Source: CAIQIA01 sp945861105 (lineage in GTDB: Bacteria > Cyanobacteriota > Cyanobacteriia > PCC-6307 > Cyanobiaceae). From it: a stretch of DNA of 64,000 bases. Position 1 is the first letter of the stretch. Each line of letters opens with the position of its first letter. The stretch is from the NCBI GenBank assembly GCA_947488815.1, contig CANLCC010000004.1:22940-86939 (forward strand), read 5' to 3'. The position numbers were made by a program, and so were the translations under genes. The notes below the pieces were generated by a model. That model did no database searches, was not told where the DNA came from, and saw nothing but the letters and a program-made list of their open reading frames with translations. Shown in pieces: positions 24,946-33,410 of this stretch.

Positions 24946-25667
24946 TTCGATCGGGGTGAACCGTCAGGCACGAACACATAGCCGTAGCCCCAGACCGTCT
25001 GCAGGTAACGGGGTCGGGAGGGATCGGGCTCGATCAGCTTGCGCACCCGGCTCACCTGCACATCCATGCTGCGGCTGTCGGTTTCACTCGAAGGACCGCG
25101 GGCCAGCTCGATCAGTCTCTCCCGGGACAGGGGACGGTGGGGGTTCTGCACAAAGGCCGCCAGGAGGCCGAATTCACCGCTGGTGATCGTGACCGCCTCC
25201 CCATCGCGCTCGAGGGTGCGGGCCGCCAGGTCGAGACGGTTGCTACCGAAGCTGATGATCTCGCCATCGGGGAGGGGGGTGCCGGCCGGCAGACCACCGC
25301 GGCGCCGCAGCACCGCCTCGATCCGTGCCGTCAGTTCCCGCGGCATGAACGGCTTGGCCAGGTAGTCATCGGCCCCCTGCTCGAGACCGATGATCCGGTC
25401 CACCGCCTCACCCCGGGCCGTGAGCATCACCACCGGCAGGTCGTCGCCACCGTCCCGCAGGCGCCGCAGGATCGAGAGGCCGTCGTCCCCCGGCATCATC
25501 AGGTCGAGCACCACCAGGTCCGGTCGCTGGAACTCGAGGCGAGCCGTCAGCTGGCGCCCGTCGCTGAGGGTGCGCACCTCGTAACCCTGCTCGCCGAGGT
25601 AAGTGCTGAGCAACTGGCGAAGTTCCGGATCGTCGTCCACCACCCAGATGGTCTGCGCCTTGGCCAT
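24942..25667 (-). CDS. OmpR-family response regulator
   Basis: 241 residues. The receiver has the acidic pair in VVDDDPELRQ, phosphoacceptor Asp near residue 55 in VVLDLMMPGDDG, and the conserved Lys in DDYLAKPFMPRELTARI. The winged-helix DNA-binding domain has SGEFGLLAAFVQNPHRPLSR and ends YLQTVWGYGYVFVPDGSP. This ending and LARGPSS...SMDVQVSRVRKLIE are remarkably like E. coli OmpR, more than like cyanobacterial RpaA or RpaB. It overlaps the kinase gene downstream by 4 bases. It is divergent from the EF-hand gene with about 140 bases between, likely holding both promoters. Confidence 0.93.
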   Translation of the reverse strand: MAKAQTIWVVDDDPELRQLLSTYLGEQGYEVRTLSDGRQLTARLEFQRPDLVVLDLMMPGDDGLSILRRLRDGGDDLPVVMLTARGEAVDRIIGLEQGADDYLAKPFMPRELTARIEAVLRRRGGLPAGTPLPDGEIISFGSNRLDLAARTLERDGEAVTITSGEFGLLAAFVQNPHRPLSRERLIELARGPSSETDSRSMDVQVSRVRKLIEPDPSRPRYLQTVWGYGYVFVPDGSPRSK

Positions 25668-25809
25668 GGCGGCCGCTGTTCATAGGACCCCGGGACTGTA
25701 TGGATGCCGGGCCATTGCCCCCACCCCCAGACCGATCCAGTCACAGATCAGCCCGCCGAAACGCCGGCAGCCGAGGGCCCGGATCGCCTTCGGTCCATAG
25801 GCTTTGCCC

Positions 25810-26301
25810 ATGCCCACGGATCCCCGCCCCTGCCTGCCCTGCTGGAGCAGCTTCGTCCGCCCGACCCTGGTCGTTCTGCTGCTGCTCGCCCCTGCCCTGC
25901 CGGCAGGGGCCCAGGATCCCGGCGTGATGCAGGAACACCGGCGGCGGATGCGCGATTTGTTCCATCGGCTGGACACGGATGGCGACGGACGGGTGCCCGT
26001 GGGGGAACGGCTCGGCACCTCCCGGCTGAAGGGGCTCGACCGCGACGGGAACGGCCAGGTGGAACTGCGGGAGCTGCCCCCGCCATCGGAACCGTTTCTG
26101 GGGGAACGGCTGCTGGAGGCCTTCCGCCGGGCCGACCGTAACGGGGATGGTCTGCTGAGCCTCGACGAAGCAACGGCCCTGCCGCGGCTCCATGAACGGT
26201 TCCTGCGCTTTGACCGCAACGGCGACGGTGTGATCACACTGGAGGAGTTGCTGCAGTTCCGCCGCTCCCTGGCCCCGCGCCGTTCCCGTCTGAACGAGTG
26301 A
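25810..26301 (+). CDS. Secreted EF-hand calcium-binding protein
   Basis: 163 residues. An N-terminal signal sequence (VVLLLLAPALPAGAQ, cleavage likely after GAQ) is followed by four EF-hand loops: DTDGDGRVPVGE, DRDGNGQVELRE, DRNGDGLLSLDE and DRNGDGVITLEE. All carry Asp/Asn at loop positions 1, 3 and 5 and Glu at 12. It is predicted to bind calcium in the periplasm or outside the cell. A TTG two codons before the ATG is unlikely to be the start. It is divergent from the OmpR-like regulator and lies 28 bases upstream of the deaminase gene. Confidence 0.88.
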   Translation: MPTDPRPCLPCWSSFVRPTLVVLLLLAPALPAGAQDPGVMQEHRRRMRDLFHRLDTDGDGRVPVGERLGTSRLKGLDRDGNGQVELRELPPPSEPFLGERLLEAFRRADRNGDGLLSLDEATALPRLHERFLRFDRNGDGVITLEELLQFRRSLAPRRSRLNE

Positions 26302-26329
26302 GCCTCGGCACAGTGCCATCCCCGATGCC

Positions 26330-26779
26330 ATGGACTTAGCCATCCGCAGGCAACTTCTCGACGTCGCCCGGGCTGAAGCCGAGATCGGCTGGCAGGAGGG
26401 CGGCATCCCCATCGGTGCCGTGGTCGCCCGGGAGGATGGCACGATCGTCGCCCGGGGCCACAACCAACGCGTTCAGGACGGTGATCCCACCTCCCACGGG
26501 GAGACCCAGTGCATCCGCAACGCCGGCCGACGTCGCGACTGGCGGGAACTGACTCTGGTGACGACCCTGTCCCCCTGTCCGATGTGTGCCGGGACCGCCG
26601 TGCTGCTGGGGTTCAGGCGGGTGCTGATCAGCGAACGCCGCAGCTTTCAGGGGGCTGAGGCATGGCTGCTGCAGGCCGGCATTGAGGTCGATTGCCTCGA
26701 TGATTCCGCCTGCCTGGCGCTGATGACCAGGATGCAGCAGCAGAAACCCGACCTCTGGGCCGAGGACATCGGCCGTTGA
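26330..26779 (+). CDS. Cytosine deaminase (yeast FCY1-like nucleoside deaminase fold)
   Basis: 149 residues. Zinc ligands and catalytic Glu are in SHGETQC (His56, Glu58) and LSPCPMC (Cys83, Cys86), the same spacing as yeast cytosine deaminase. GGIPIGAVV, GRGHNQRVQDGDPTSHGE and the C-terminal PDLWAEDIG also match the yeast enzyme, not tRNA adenosine deaminase TadA. It likely converts cytosine to uracil for salvage. Its TGA stop overlaps the TTG start of the next gene (TTGA). Confidence 0.88.
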   Translation: MDLAIRRQLLDVARAEAEIGWQEGGIPIGAVVAREDGTIVARGHNQRVQDGDPTSHGETQCIRNAGRRRDWRELTLVTTLSPCPMCAGTAVLLGFRRVLISERRSFQGAEAWLLQAGIEVDCLDDSACLALMTRMQQQKPDLWAEDIGR

Positions 26780-29286
26780 ACCGTCGCCCCCTCTGGCCCA
26801 GGAACCGACACGGCCTGCGGCTGCTGGATGTGCTGGCCCTGGCCTCCAGCCTGCAGCTGGCCCTGGTCGCCCTCGGGGTGGGAACGATTGCTTACCTCAA
26901 TGGCCATCGCTCGGTGCAACTGCTGGCCCGCCAGCTGGGGTCGTCGATCGCCGACCAGGTCGACCTGCAGCTCGACGGCGTGCTGGAGGCGCCACGGCTG
27001 ATCAACCGGCTGAATGAGCAGGCCATCCGCAGTGGTCAGCTTGATCCGGAGAACTTCGCGGCCCTCGAGCGGCTGTTCTTTGAGCAGATCAGCCTCTTCC
27101 CGGTGGGGTACATCAATTACGGCAATGAGGCCGGCGACTACCTGGGTGTGCAACGTCTGGATGACGGCCGCCTGCTGGTCAACGAGATGCGCCAGCGCGT
27201 TGCCCCCAACCGGCAGCTCGTCTACCCGATCAGCGCCGCCGGGCGGCAGCGGCAGCCCCTGCGGGTGATTGAACCGATCGGCACCGCCCGGGAAGAGCCC
27301 TGGTATCGCGAGACGATCAAGGCAGGCCATCCGGTCTGGAGCTCGATTTACCAATGGGATGACAATCCCGGTGTGCTTTCGGTCTCGTTCAATCAGCCTG
27401 TCCGCGATCCCCGCAGCGGGCGCCTGCAGGGGGTCATCGGTGTCGATGTGATCCTCACCCAGCTGAGCACGTTTCTGCAGCAGCTCTGGGGGCAGCGGCC
27501 GGGACTGGTGCTGGTGCTTGAGCGTGACGGCCGCCTCGTGGCCAGCTCCCGCCCCGCCATGGTGCTCAGAACCAGCCCTGGCGATCCTCCCCGGCGGACA
27601 CGGATCGATGGGAGCGACGACCCCCTGGTGAGGCGACTGGGGAGCCTGCTTTTCAGCCGCACGGACAACGGCGACCTCAGGCTGCAGGGGGGCTGGGGCC
27701 GCAACCGCGAACAACTCGAGTTCAACGAACGCAACCGGACGGTGTTCGTCGAGACGATGCGATGGAGCGATGGCCAGGGCCTCGACTGGCTGGTGCTGGT
27801 GGTGATCCCCCAGGAGGGGCTGCAGGGAATCGAAACCCAGGGCGCTCGCCTGGCCCTGGTCCTCTGCATCCTGGCGCTGCTCGTGGCGATCGTGGTGACC
27901 CAGAGGCTCAACCGCTGGATCCTGCGTCCCCTCGAACAGCTGACCACCACCTCACGCCATCTCACCGAGGCGGTGAGCACCCAGGACCATGGGCCCCTCA
28001 GTTTTCAACCGCAGCTGCCACCGGCCAGCCCCCTTGAGGTGCAGACGCTGGCCGAGGTGCTCGAGGTGCTCGTGCAACGCCTCAACGACCAGGTGGAGGC
28101 GTTGCGCCGCTCGGGAACGGACCTGGCCCAGGAGGTGCAGCGCCGCAGCCAGGCCCTGGATCTTTCCCTGCGCAGTGAACAGAAGGCCATCGCCAGCGCC
28201 CAGTTGCGCCAGTCGGTGCTGGCCCGTCTCAGCCATGAGCTGCGCACGCCCCTCACCAGCGTGCTCGGTTACACCCGCCTGGCCCTGAGGCAGGAGCTGC
28301 CTTCGCGGGTGCGGGAGTACCTCGACACCATCGAGGGTGCGGCGCGTGAAATGCTCAGGCTCACTGAAGATTTCCTCGACCTGTCGCGGCTGGAGTCAGG
28401 GCGGGTGCAGCTCGAGACCCTGCCCTTTGATCTCGACGAGCTGGTGGAGGACGTGATCGACCTGGTGTCCCTGCAGGCCCAGGTGAAAGGTCTCACCCTG
28501 GTGGTGGCCATCGGCGAGACGGTTGCCCCCTGCTGGATTGGAGATGCCGCACGGCTGCGGCAGGTGCTGGTGAACCTGCTCGTGAATGCGATCAAGTTCA
28601 CCCCCGGGGGGTCGGTGCGGTTGCGCATCGAGCAGGGCGGCAGCGATGGGGGGGGCCTGCGGTTTGAGGTCTGCGACAGCGGCATCGGCATGGATGCTGA
28701 GCAGCAGGCGCGGGTCTTCGAAGCCTGGAGCCAGGCCGAGCCCTCCACGAGCCGACGCTTCGGTGGCTCTGGGCTGGGGCTGGCGATCTGCCGCGAACTG
28801 GTGCAGCTGATGGGCGGGGAGCTGCAGCTCCAGAGTCAGCTCGGCCAGGGAACGACCCTGTCGGTGGCACTGCCCTGCCCCCTCGGCCCCCGTCGGGACC
28901 AGGAATCCTGGCGATCGCCACCAGCGCCGCCGGCTGGGATGGTGATCGAGCTCGAGGGAGAGCTGGACCCGGAGGAAGTCGCGGTGCTGCAGACCTGGCT
29001 GCGGATCAGCGGCTGGCCGCCCCTGCGGACGGAGGCCCGGGGGACAGCGCCGACCCTGCTGCTGCTGGTGCTGGGGAGCGATGTGGGGGTCGGCCGGGAG
29101 CTGGCCAGCCGCGAGCGGCAACGACTGGCCCCCGGAGGGAGGTTGCTGGCCCTCGTGCGCCGACTGGATGCCGACGCCTACCTCGAAGCGACAACGGCAC
29201 CCTGGGACGGCATCGTCGAACGGCCCTTGCTCCTGCGCGGCTGGAACGAAGCCCTGCAGAGGGCCCTGGCTGGATCAGCGGGGTGA
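26776..29286 (+). CDS. Large sensor histidine kinase with periplasmic sensor and degenerate receiver
   Basis: 836 residues. Membrane helix near 18-38, a ~300-residue periplasmic sensor of dCache type (SRP...YYNYGNEAG-like SVGYINYGNEAGDYLGVQR region), second helix near 358-376 (ALVLCILALLVAIVV), HAMP, a coiled coil to about 475, HisKA with ARLSHELRTPLTSVLGYTRL (His near 485), and HATPase with LVNLLVNAIKFTP, DSGIGMD and GGSGLGLAI. The last ~115 residues resemble a receiver in length but lack the acidic pocket and phosphoacceptor Asp. The TTG start overlaps the deaminase stop. Partner regulator not seen. Confidence 0.9.
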   Translation: MNRRPLWPRNRHGLRLLDVLALASSLQLALVALGVGTIAYLNGHRSVQLLARQLGSSIADQVDLQLDGVLEAPRLINRLNEQAIRSGQLDPENFAALERLFFEQISLFPVGYINYGNEAGDYLGVQRLDDGRLLVNEMRQRVAPNRQLVYPISAAGRQRQPLRVIEPIGTAREEPWYRETIKAGHPVWSSIYQWDDNPGVLSVSFNQPVRDPRSGRLQGVIGVDVILTQLSTFLQQLWGQRPGLVLVLERDGRLVASSRPAMVLRTSPGDPPRRTRIDGSDDPLVRRLGSLLFSRTDNGDLRLQGGWGRNREQLEFNERNRTVFVETMRWSDGQGLDWLVLVVIPQEGLQGIETQGARLALVLCILALLVAIVVTQRLNRWILRPLEQLTTTSRHLTEAVSTQDHGPLSFQPQLPPASPLEVQTLAEVLEVLVQRLNDQVEALRRSGTDLAQEVQRRSQALDLSLRSEQKAIASAQLRQSVLARLSHELRTPLTSVLGYTRLALRQELPSRVREYLDTIEGAAREMLRLTEDFLDLSRLESGRVQLETLPFDLDELVEDVIDLVSLQAQVKGLTLVVAIGETVAPCWIGDAARLRQVLVNLLVNAIKFTPGGSVRLRIEQGGSDGGGLRFEVCDSGIGMDAEQQARVFEAWSQAEPSTSRRFGGSGLGLAICRELVQLMGGELQLQSQLGQGTTLSVALPCPLGPRRDQESWRSPPAPPAGMVIELEGELDPEEVAVLQTWLRISGWPPLRTEARGTAPTLLLLVLGSDVGVGRELASRERQRLAPGGRLLALVRRLDADAYLEATTAPWDGIVERPLLLRGWNEALQRALAGSAG

Positions 29287-29709
29287 GCGGATCGCATCCA
29301 GCAGGTAAGTGCTGGCCGGGCGGCCGGGGCGGTGGGCCACGGACGCACCCCTGGCGGGGGGACCCTGGCGCCGGGACCGCCTCTGACCCAGCAGGAGGCG
29401 GCTGAGCCGCAACACCCCACCGAGCATCAGCATCAGCCCCGCCACTGCCGCGAGGATGAGCAGCAGGGCGCCGCTCAGCTGCAGCAGACCGGAGCCCAGC
29501 TGCAGCAACCCCATGGTGATGTTGCCCAGGGCGGTGCTGAAGTACAGCAGGGTGTCAAGGCGGCTGGGCAGCTGACTGAGGCCGAAAAGCACGCCGCCAC
29601 CGGCCAGCAACCAGGCCAGGCCCATCACCATGAGCGCCAGTCCACCACCGCGCCTGGAGCGGCGGGAGGGGGGACCGGAAGGACGGCGTTGGCTGCGGGG
29701 GGCCTGCAT
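29275..29709 (-). CDS. Membrane protein, unknown function
   Basis: About 144 residues from MQAPRSQRRPSGP. A basic N-terminus (RRSRRGGG) precedes two or three hydrophobic helices (ALMVMGLAWLLAGGGVLFGL; LLILAAVAGLMLMLGGVL), then a basic tail. Between the helices is a Leu/Gly-rich amphipathic stretch, LGNITMGLLQLGSGLLQLSG. It overlaps the end of the kinase gene by 12 bases, tail to tail. Family not recognised. Confidence 0.65.
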   Translation of the reverse strand: MQAPRSQRRPSGPPSRRSRRGGGLALMVMGLAWLLAGGGVLFGLSQLPSRLDTLLYFSTALGNITMGLLQLGSGLLQLSGALLLILAAVAGLMLMLGGVLRLSRLLLGQRRSRRQGPPARGASVAHRPGRPASTYLLDAIRSPR

Positions 29710-29740
29710 GACCGCCAAGCTATCGACCCGACGGGCCTGG

Positions 29741-30016
29741 TCAATCCATCGCGGGACTGTCCGTCGGCTGATCCAGGTAACCCGCATCCCGGAGCCAGCG
29801 TTCAAATTCCGCGATCACGAGCTCATTCGGACAGTCCACAAGGTTGAGCCCCCTCACGGTGCAGTCCCCCTGGCCTGAATGGTGAAGGCTGATGGTGAAG
29901 TCATCCCCGCTGAGGCCACACACCTCCGGATCACTGCGGACAACCACATCAAGCTGGGCCCCCAGGCGGATGATGCGGCGCCGCAGACGGCCCCAGGAGG
30001 CGGCGGTGGATCTCAT
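29741..30016 (-). CDS. Conserved small protein, third gene of the DUF3038-DUF4335 unit
   Basis: 91 residues from MRSTAASWGRLRRRIIRLG. A compact domain reads LDVVVRSDPEVCGLSGDDFT, then CTVRGLNLVDCPNELVIAEF. The start overlaps the DUF4335 stop as ATGA, so the two are translationally coupled. I recall similar picocyanobacterial hypothetical proteins but cannot name the family. Longer starts on this strand run antisense to nothing useful and overlap DUF4335, so they are rejected. Confidence 0.72.
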   Translation of the reverse strand: MRSTAASWGRLRRRIIRLGAQLDVVVRSDPEVCGLSGDDFTISLHHSGQGDCTVRGLNLVDCPNELVIAEFERWLRDAGYLDQPTDSPAMD

Positions 30017-30690
30017 CGGCCCGTCGTGGCCCCGCGGGCCGACGGCGCCGAGACCGTGGAGGGCGCGCCGCGGCCGGGTTCGGGGCGGGGCAGGGGCACA
30101 AGGCTGACGAGGGCAGCGGTGGCCAGCAGGCTGGCGGCGGCGGCGGTGGGGGCCAGCAACCGCTGCGCCAGGGGGGCGCTGCGGGGAAGATCCCGCCGGG
30201 GCAGGGGCCGGGCCGCGGGGGGAACCAGCGGCAGAGCGATGCGTGGATCGTTCAGCATCTGGTCCAGACATTGGGTGAGATCAGCCAGCTCGGCGCTGTC
30301 GAGGACCAGTCGCAGGGGCGGGGTGTCGGGCTGACTGCTGTGGACCGTGAGCAGATGGCCACCCTCCCGGGGTTCGATCTCCACCCGCTGGGCCTCACCG
30401 CCGCAATGGCGGGGGCTGCTGCTGATCAGCCGGCGCACATAGGTGAGCACCACCTCCAGCAGACCCTGGAGATGATCAAGACGACCCTCAAGGGTGGCCT
30501 GCTGGCCGATGGCCAGCTCCCAGCGGGTCAGGATTCCGAGGCGCTGCTGGCTGTCCGCTGCGGACTCCGGATCCCGGGTCACATCGGGAAGGCCGAAGAG
30601 ATCCAGGCGGGCGCTGCTCTGTTCAAAACGCAGCCGCAGAGGGGCACCGGTGGGACCACCAAGGCTGAACAGGGAGCTGAACTGGGTCAT
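30013..30690 (-). CDS. DUF4335 family protein
   Basis: 225 residues. The N-terminal half has LRLRFEQSSARLDLFGLPD, ELAIGQQATLEGRLDHLQGLLEVVLTYVRRLI and LVLDSAELADLTQCLDQMLND, a pattern I recognise as DUF4335. A hydrophobic helix near 180-200 (LLATAALVSLV) suggests membrane anchoring, followed by a Pro/Ser/Ala tail. It is coupled by ATGA overlaps to DUF3038 upstream and the 91-residue gene downstream. Function unknown. Confidence 0.82.
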   Translation of the reverse strand: MTQFSSLFSLGGPTGAPLRLRFEQSSARLDLFGLPDVTRDPESAADSQQRLGILTRWELAIGQQATLEGRLDHLQGLLEVVLTYVRRLISSSPRHCGGEAQRVEIEPREGGHLLTVHSSQPDTPPLRLVLDSAELADLTQCLDQMLNDPRIALPLVPPAARPLPRRDLPRSAPLAQRLLAPTAAAASLLATAALVSLVPLPRPEPGRGAPSTVSAPSARGATTGR

Positions 30691-31229
30691 CGCTGGGCAT
30701 CCCTCAGACTGGCCTCGAGCCGTGCCGCCCCACCGGGACCGGCGGACAGCAACAGCGACTCCACGATGGCCCTTCGCAGGGCTTCCCCTTCACGGTCATC
30801 AAGCAGCTGTCGCACGGCACCGCGACGCACATTGAACCGCTCCCGCACCAGATCACTGAACCTGTCGCGGAACAAGGCCCAGCGCTGGGCCGTGAGGTCG
30901 GCGGGTTCGCGACTGGAGACGAGCTGACGCAGCAGGGGGTAGACCCGCTGGGCCAGGGTGCAGGCCAGGGTGATCAGCGCCCGGGCTTCGTCGGTGCCCA
31001 GCTGGCCGCGGCGACTGGCCCGCCGCAGGGGGTTGCGGCAGCGGCTGCGCCAGAGGGTGACCCGATCCGGAAACTGGCCACTCAGCCCCAGCTGGTCGCA
31101 GCACCACAGCATGGCTTCGCTGCCATGCAGATCGAGGGCTTCGATGGCGAGCAGCAGCAGGTCAAGGCGCTCGAGACCCCGGCGGGGCAGCGGACGCTCC
31201 GACACGGGTGCGGCGGGTGCGGCGGTCAA
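30687..31229 (-). CDS. DUF3038 family protein
   Basis: About 180 residues. The core LPRRGLERLDLLLLAIEALDLHGSEAML, then LPLLRQLVSSREPADLTAQRW-type helices, fits DUF3038, a cyanobacterial family of unknown function. The start is unsure: TTG at 31229, GTG at 31205, or the far start at 31280, which would leave only 14 bases to the divergent apt start. None has a good ribosome binding site. The stop overlaps the DUF4335 start as ATGA. Confidence 0.82.
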   Translation of the reverse strand: MTAAPAAPVSERPLPRRGLERLDLLLLAIEALDLHGSEAMLWCCDQLGLSGQFPDRVTLWRSRCRNPLRRASRRGQLGTDEARALITLACTLAQRVYPLLRQLVSSREPADLTAQRWALFRDRFSDLVRERFNVRRGAVRQLLDDREGEALRRAIVESLLLSAGPGGAARLEASLRDAQR

Positions 31230-31294
31230 AAGGGAACGGCGTTGGCTGCGATGATGGCAGGTGTGCAGGGCCCGCGTCACCCCCTGTCTCTTCC

Positions 31295-31846
31295 ATGAGC
31301 ACCGAAGCCAGCCCCACCTCCCCCCTGGACGAGCGGCTGCGGGCCGTGGTGCGCACAGTTCCCGACTTTCCCCGGCCCGGAATCCTGTTCCGCGACCTGA
31401 CGCCCCTGATGCGCGATCCCGAGATCTGGAAGCTCACCCTCGATGGCCTGGCCCGCAGGGTCGACCCCCTCAAGGCCGATCTGATCGTGGGCATCGAGGC
31501 CCGCGGGTTCCTGGTGGGCAATGCCCTTGCCTTGGTGCTGGGCCGCGGCTTCGTCCCCGTGCGCAAGCCCGGAAAGCTGCCTGGGATGGTTGAGGCCCTC
31601 GACTATCAGCTGGAGTACGGCAGCGACCGACTGGAAATCCAGAGCGGTGCCCTGGACCACGGCCAGAAAGTGCTGGTGGTGGACGACCTGCTGGCCACCG
31701 GGGGCACGGCCGCAGCCTGCGCCTCGCTGGTGCAGCGGGTCGGCGGTGAGGTTGTCGGCTACGGCTTCCTTGCTGAGCTGTGCGATCTGGGCGGCCGTAC
31801 AAAACTGCCCGGACCGGCACCGGTCGAATCGCTGCTGCTCTACTGA
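31295..31846 (+). CDS. apt: Adenine phosphoribosyltransferase
   Basis: Salvages adenine to AMP with PRPP. About 183 residues. Family segments are VVRTVPDFPRPGILFRDLTPLM, IVGIEARGFLVGNALA, VPVRKPGKLPG and the PRPP loop VLVVDDLLATGGTAAA. The ATG gives MSTEASPTSPLDERLRAVV. It is divergent from DUF3038 and ends 7 bases inside the convergent DUF2949 gene. Confidence 0.96.
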   Translation: MSTEASPTSPLDERLRAVVRTVPDFPRPGILFRDLTPLMRDPEIWKLTLDGLARRVDPLKADLIVGIEARGFLVGNALALVLGRGFVPVRKPGKLPGMVEALDYQLEYGSDRLEIQSGALDHGQKVLVVDDLLATGGTAAACASLVQRVGGEVVGYGFLAELCDLGGRTKLPGPAPVESLLLY

Positions 31847-32049
31847 CGGTCCTGCCAGTCGTAGACCCGATCAAGCTGCACCAGGCTGATCAACCCGAAA
31901 CGCCAGAGGGTGACGGGCAGTGGTGCCTGTTCCTGCACGGCCTGACGCAGACCGAGGGCGAGGGCATCGTCGCTCAGGCCGATGTCGCGCCGAAGAAACT
32001 CCACCAGCGCCGAGGGGGGGACAGGTTGTGGCGACGTGGTGATCACCAT
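31840..32049 (-). CDS. DUF2949 family protein
   Basis: 69 residues from MVITTSPQPVPPSALVEF. The core LVEFLRRDIGLSDDALALGL, then APLPVTLWRFGLISLVQLDRV, matches DUF2949, a small cyanobacterial family of unknown function. The 115 bases upstream, back to the ubiH-like stop, hold two short inverted repeats (GGGGATACCCC and GGCCACGAGTGTGGCC) but no gene I can support. Confidence 0.82.
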   Translation of the reverse strand: MVITTSPQPVPPSALVEFLRRDIGLSDDALALGLRQAVQEQAPLPVTLWRFGLISLVQLDRVYDWQDRQ

Positions 32050-32164
32050 GGGCGGAGAATGGCGGACAGAGACCGGGGATACCCCGTAACGACGGAAAGA
32101 CTGGACAGCGACAGAAACCAGAGGATCTGGCCACGAGTGTGGCCCCACAGGCCGTCGATGTCCG

Positions 32165-33355
32165 TTAAGCACGTCTGAAGAGAGGAGATTGTTCTCCCCT
32201 GGAGGGGGCCCTGTCAATCCCCCCTGGCAGGGTCCCGAGGGGCACCAGGCCCTGACTGGCGGCGGCGAGGGCCAGGGTCCGCAATGGCGCCGCAAGGGAG
32301 AGCGTGCGCAGAATCAACTGACGCACCAGCAGCAGCGGCAGCCAACGGTTGGAGAAGAGTCGGATCAGCAGATCAGTGGCAGCCAGGGTGAGCAGGGCAT
32401 CGACCCAGCGGCGGCGGGCGTAGCGCCGGGGCAGGCGCTGCAGGGAGCGCTCGCCGGCGGCCACGGCGGCGGCCTCCTGCCAGAGCACGGCCACATCCCG
32501 CCAACAGAGGTTGAGACCCTGCCCTCCCACGGGATGACAACGATGGGCGCTTTCGCCGCAGAGCAGGGCCCTGCCCCGGGCCAGTCGGCCGGCGAGGCGA
32601 CAGGCGACGGGAAAGCTCGCCGCCGGTTCGAGCACGCGGCTGGGACGCAGGCCCGCTGGCAGGGCAGCCCCCAGGGCCTCAAGGAAGGGGGCCTCGGCAA
32701 GGGCCTGGCGCTGGCGACAGGCCTCAAGGGGACCGCTCCAGACCACCTGGGCCCTGCCTTCACCCAGGGGCAGCACCGCCAGGGGACCTTCCGGACGGAA
32801 GACCTCCCAGGCGGTGGCTGGGGCAGCCCCCTCAAGCTGCACCTGGCAGGTGAGGCAGCCCTGCCGGTAATCCCAGCCAACGAAGCCGATGCCCAGGTCC
32901 GAGCGGGCCGGAGACCGTCCACCTTCACAGTGAACCCGCAGGCCGACTGACTGGGTCGGAGGGTCGGGTTCACCGAGGTGCAGGTGCACCCCCGGGGCCG
33001 ACCGGCAGCGCTGGAGCAACAGCTCCATCAGGGGGCGATGGTCCAGGATCCAGCCGACGGGAGCGTCGGCAGCCGTGAACAGCACATCGGGGGCACCGGC
33101 CCACCGATCCGACATCACCAGCCGCTGAAAGGGCTGCAGCTGCGGCAGCAATCCCTCCCAGAGGCCGAGGGACTGCATCAGCCGACGGGTGGAATGGGTG
33201 AGGGCATAGGCCCGGGCCCGCTGGCCAAGGCTCTGGGCCGGGGCGGGGTCGTAGAGATGCACCCGCCAGCCACAGGCGGCGAGGGCCAGAGCGGCAACAC
33301 AACCTGTGGGGCCGGCGCCGCTGACGAGGGCGCTGGGGGGGGGCGGCACGGGCAC
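32165..33355 (-). CDS. FAD-dependent monooxygenase, UbiH/VisC family
   Basis: About 396 residues. N-terminal FAD Rossmann motif ALVSGAGPTGCVAALALAACG, then RAYALTHSTRRLMQSLGLWE, and the second FAD motif LLCGESAHRCHPVGGQGLNL, the DG/GDAAH-type region where the usual Asp is replaced by Glu. The family hydroxylates aromatic rings such as quinone precursors; the plastoquinone or carotenoid link is inference. Start is GTG at 33355 or 33349. The first stands directly against the T-tract of the hli terminator (see findings). Confidence 0.85.
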   Translation of the reverse strand: MPVPPPPSALVSGAGPTGCVAALALAACGWRVHLYDPAPAQSLGQRARAYALTHSTRRLMQSLGLWEGLLPQLQPFQRLVMSDRWAGAPDVLFTAADAPVGWILDHRPLMELLLQRCRSAPGVHLHLGEPDPPTQSVGLRVHCEGGRSPARSDLGIGFVGWDYRQGCLTCQVQLEGAAPATAWEVFRPEGPLAVLPLGEGRAQVVWSGPLEACRQRQALAEAPFLEALGAALPAGLRPSRVLEPAASFPVACRLAGRLARGRALLCGESAHRCHPVGGQGLNLCWRDVAVLWQEAAAVAAGERSLQRLPRRYARRRWVDALLTLAATDLLIRLFSNRWLPLLLVRQLILRTLSLAAPLRTLALAAASQGLVPLGTLPGGIDRAPSRGEQSPLFRRA

Positions 33356-33388
33356 AAAAAAACCCACGGCAGAAAGTCTGCCGTGGGT
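33356..33388 (-). terminator. Intrinsic terminator of the hli gene
   Basis: Read on the minus strand, ACCCACGGCAGA and TCTGCCGTGGGT form a perfect 12-bp stem with a 3-base loop and run into TTTTTT. It lies 22 bases after the hli stop. Confidence 0.95.
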
Positions 33389-33410
33389 GAAGGTGGAACC
33401 GTGGGACCGA

